Source of the DNA: Bradyrhizobium hipponense
GTDB lineage: Bacteria > Pseudomonadota > Alphaproteobacteria > Rhizobiales > Xanthobacteraceae
DNA length: 48,201 bases
Assembly (NCBI RefSeq): GCF_008123965.1
Contig: NZ_VSTH01000172.1
Coordinates: forward strand, 1 to 48,201
Direction: 5' to 3'
The first letter of the stretch is position 1; each line of letters begins with the position of its first letter. Of this stretch, positions 46,333 to 48,201 are shown one piece after another. The translations under genes were made by a program, and so were the position numbers. Under the pieces are notes generated by a model that saw only the letters and a list, made by a program, of their open reading frames with translations, had not been told where the DNA came from and made no database searches.

Positions 46333-47422
46333 CGCGGAATAGACCGAGCAAAGCGCGCAACCATTTCGGCCGCTGGGCAGGCACGTATCGCAAACTCACC
46401 AGGGCACGTCGAAAGTACCGCGGACTGATCAGTACGCACAAAATCCAGCCCAGCAACGATATGCGCTGGGATATCGAGAACCCTTGCGGAGTCGCAACGG
46501 CCCGAAGCGCATCGGCAGCGATACGCAATGAGCTGTCCTGGGCGAGTGGATGGAGATCTGGCCGCAGCTTGAACGACGCGGTCCGCAAACAAAGAAATAT
46601 GACGTTTCTGTTGAGCGCATCGGACGCCACCGGTAGTTTCTCGGTGCTCGCGATCTCGGTAAAGAATTTGTAGCGCCGCCGCGTGAGGTCGATCTCTCTC
46701 GCAAAGCGGGTATCGTCCAGTTGAAGGAAGGCCCCGTGATTGAGGCCGTGCACGCGATAGTCTGCCAAGGGCTTTGTGATCGTCACGATATGGCCACACG
46801 CGGGAGCGGCCGCCAGCAGATAACTGTCCGGCGCCCGGTCGACAAAGTCGGATTCAAAGCCGAAAACACGCTCGACAAACCATCTCGGGTAGGCATTTCC
46901 CGACCCCGGCGGCGTCGGATAGGCACCGGTCGTCGTCATCCACCTGCCGATGTCCTCCGAGGCCGGACGGGAGAAGAACTGCGGCAGGACATTTCCAGTC
47001 GGCTGCCCCTTTGCGTCGATGACGCGCATCTGAAACTGATATTTGCTCGCGACCTCCGACCAGACGGATGCAATCTCCGTCATCACATCGGGATGCAGGG
47101 CATCATCCGAGTCGAGAAATATGATGACGTCGCCGGAGGATCTGCGAAAGCCGTTCACACAAGACGGCATCTGCCCGGCGTTCGCCTGATTGATGATCGC
47201 GACCTCGTCTGCAAATTCGTTGATGACGTCAAGCGAATTGTCCGTCGAACCGTCATCAACGACGATCACTTCGACTTTCGGCCATCGTATATCCAGTGCG
47301 CTGCGGATCGCCGATCCCACGTAAGCGGCGTAGTTGTGATTCGGGATGATCACGGAAAGGCTCGGTAGGTTCGCCAGTTTAGCGCCCCGCACCACAGTGT
47401 GTCTTGGTGTCTGCTTCAGCAT
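46322..47422 (-). CDS. Glycosyltransferase family 2
   Basis: 366 residues from ATG 47422; a GTG at 47491 is also in frame but would place the first residues across a tandem repeat, so 47422 is preferred. SLSVIIPNHNYAAYVGSAIRSAL, VIVVDDGSTDNS and DVIIFLDSDDAL are the GT2 nucleotide and DXD sites. It shares ordered blocks over most of its length with the GT2 at 31004-32053 (see there), indicating a duplicated pair working on opposite sides of the locus. One short C-terminal hydrophobic stretch (SLLGWILCVLISP) may touch the membrane. Sugar specificity is unknown. Confidence 0.86.
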   Translation of the reverse strand: MLKQTPRHTVVRGAKLANLPSLSVIIPNHNYAAYVGSAIRSALDIRWPKVEVIVVDDGSTDNSLDVINEFADEVAIINQANAGQMPSCVNGFRRSSGDVIIFLDSDDALHPDVMTEIASVWSEVASKYQFQMRVIDAKGQPTGNVLPQFFSRPASEDIGRWMTTTGAYPTPPGSGNAYPRWFVERVFGFESDFVDRAPDSYLLAAAPACGHIVTITKPLADYRVHGLNHGAFLQLDDTRFAREIDLTRRRYKFFTEIASTEKLPVASDALNRNVIFLCLRTASFKLRPDLHPLAQDSSLRIAADALRAVATPQGFSISQRISLLGWILCVLISPRYFRRALVSLRYVPAQRPKWLRALLGLFRVIR

Positions 47423-47460
47423 TTGACGCCGAGAATACTCGCGTTGAGGATGCTCATCAT

Positions 47461-47494
47461 ATGACTGCCGACACAATATGACTGCCGACACAGT
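47461..47494. repeat. 17-base tandem duplication upstream of the GT2 gene
   Basis: Two copies of ATGACTGCCGACACAAT (47461-47477) and ATGACTGCCGACACAGT (47478-47494), differing at one base, 39 bases upstream of the 47422 start codon. The position fits the promoter or leader of the minus-strand glycosyltransferase. Confidence 0.75.
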
Positions 47495-47665
47495 ATCATA
47501 TTCGACAGATGTTCAATGACCAGACACTCTATCTACGAAGAGTGCACTCTCTAGCATAGGCTTTCCATCGCAAGGAAGAGGAACGTTTCGATCTGGCGCG
47601 ATCGATGGAACAATTTGTTTGTCATTCTGTTGCCGCAACTGCAACGCTATCCATGCAGAACGAGC

Positions 47666-47691
47666 AGTGAAGATGTGTAGTGAAGATGTGT
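47666..47691. repeat. 13-base perfect tandem duplication at the start of the secreted-protein gene
   Basis: AGTGAAGATGTGT occurs twice without a break (47666-47678 and 47679-47691). Both copies carry GTG-AAG-ATG start-like codons, but initiation in the first copy meets TGA after eight codons; only the second copy leads into the long frame. Confidence 0.8.
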
Positions 47692-48138
47692 GACGATCGA
47701 TCGACGAGCTCAGATGGTTTCGTGGCGATATGCGTGGCGGTCGTTTCATCGCTCCTCGCAACGACGGCCGATGCACAACTTTCGGGCTACGGCCGCACAT
47801 CTCCACCGATGTATGGCGGCTCCGGCATTTCGACTCGGCCTTCGAGTTCAATGCGGCCCATGGAAGGCACTTACGCTCCAAATCACAAGACGCCGGACGG
47901 GAAGCTTTGCATATCGGTCAATCCGTTGACGCATCCGCAAACTATGAATCCCAAGATCATCGACCAAATTGTTCTGGTTCAAAACATTTGCGGCGAATCG
48001 ATCCGGGTTCAGGTTTGCTATGCCGGCAGTTCCGATTGCATCGTTGTTCCGCTCGCAGGCTACCAGAAGCTGCAGAGGACCCTGGGGGTCGCGGCTGGGT
48101 CAACCAGCTTTCAATTTGAGTATCGCGAACTCTATTGA
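47680..48138 (+). CDS. Small secreted hypothetical protein
   Basis: 152 residues from GTG 47680, or 150 from ATG 47686. Hydrophobic residues about 14-28 (GFVAICVAVVSSLLATTADA) form a signal peptide with an A-D-A-Q cleavage site. The mature part is Ser/Pro/Gly-rich at first (PPMYGGSGISTRPSSSMRP), then becomes a compact domain with four cysteines (KLCISVN, QNICGESIRVQVCYAGSSDCIVV), probably two disulphides. No family is recognised. The start lies inside a 13-base tandem duplication. It is the last complete gene of the window and faces away from the GT2 gene. Confidence 0.6.
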   Translation: MKMCDDRSTSSDGFVAICVAVVSSLLATTADAQLSGYGRTSPPMYGGSGISTRPSSSMRPMEGTYAPNHKTPDGKLCISVNPLTHPQTMNPKIIDQIVLVQNICGESIRVQVCYAGSSDCIVVPLAGYQKLQRTLGVAAGSTSFQFEYRELY

Positions 48139-48201
48139 GTTCGCCGATGCAGACGAGCAGTCCTGGCTGGAATGCAGTCCACAACTGTTACGAGCAATAT
48201 G

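Overview
The window looks like chromosomal DNA of a Bradyrhizobium-type alphaproteobacterium. The evidence is high GC with strong G/C third-position bias, an almost perfect 33-base inverted repeat at 8507-8593 of the kind scattered through Bradyrhizobium genomes, and a dense set of rhizobial exopolysaccharide (EPS) genes. This assignment is inferred from sequence character; no search was run. No tRNA, rRNA, CRISPR array, intact insertion sequence or phage gene was seen.

Region by region. (1) 0.4-3.4 kb: a di-haem cytochrome c, then a membrane-anchored [2Fe-2S] ferredoxin/class III nucleotide cyclase whose reading frame is broken near 1940. (2) 3.7-5.4 kb: two visibly AT-richer genes, an FkbM-like methyltransferase and a DXD sugar transferase, probably acquired. 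(3) 5.5-8.4 kb: a minus-strand catabolic operon in the order VanA-like Rieske oxygenase, GntR regulator, VanB-like reductase, with palindromes in its promoter region. (4) 8.6-16.5 kb: housekeeping and envelope genes, namely phosphoglucomutase, lytic transglycosylase, two acyltransferase-3 membrane proteins, an aldose-1-epimerase-like protein and small membrane proteins. (5) 16.5-22.3 kb: a decayed gene remnant, a family 2 glycosyltransferase, an HTTM-like/DCC gene pair and a first Wzx-type flippase. (6) 22.4-28.5 kb: a 1752-residue RTX protein carrying a GH16 glycanase domain and a small secreted PEBP-like protein. (7) 28.7-47.5 kb: the main polysaccharide locus, with an ExoA-like GT2, GT4, two paralogous GT2s, GT25, GT61, a pyruvyltransferase, an FkbM methyltransferase, GDP-fucose synthesis (gmd, fcl), a second flippase, two more GH16 proteins, an acyltransferase and a Wzy-like polymerase. 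(8) 47.7-48.1 kb: a small secreted protein.

Taken together, regions 5-7 can build (GTs), decorate (O-acetyl, pyruvyl, methyl), flip (two Wzx), polymerise (Wzy) and trim (three GH16 proteins) one or more surface polysaccharides, with fucose as a likely component. No priming glycosyltransferase, Wza/ExoF-type export protein, Wzc/ExoP-type co-polymerase or type I secretion system for the RTX glycanase is encoded here, so these must lie elsewhere if the system works. The points most worth a second look are the multidomain RTX-GH16 protein, three GH16 proteins of different architecture in one locus, the broken redox-linked cyclase beside a di-haem cytochrome, and the HTTM/DCC pair next to polysaccharide genes.
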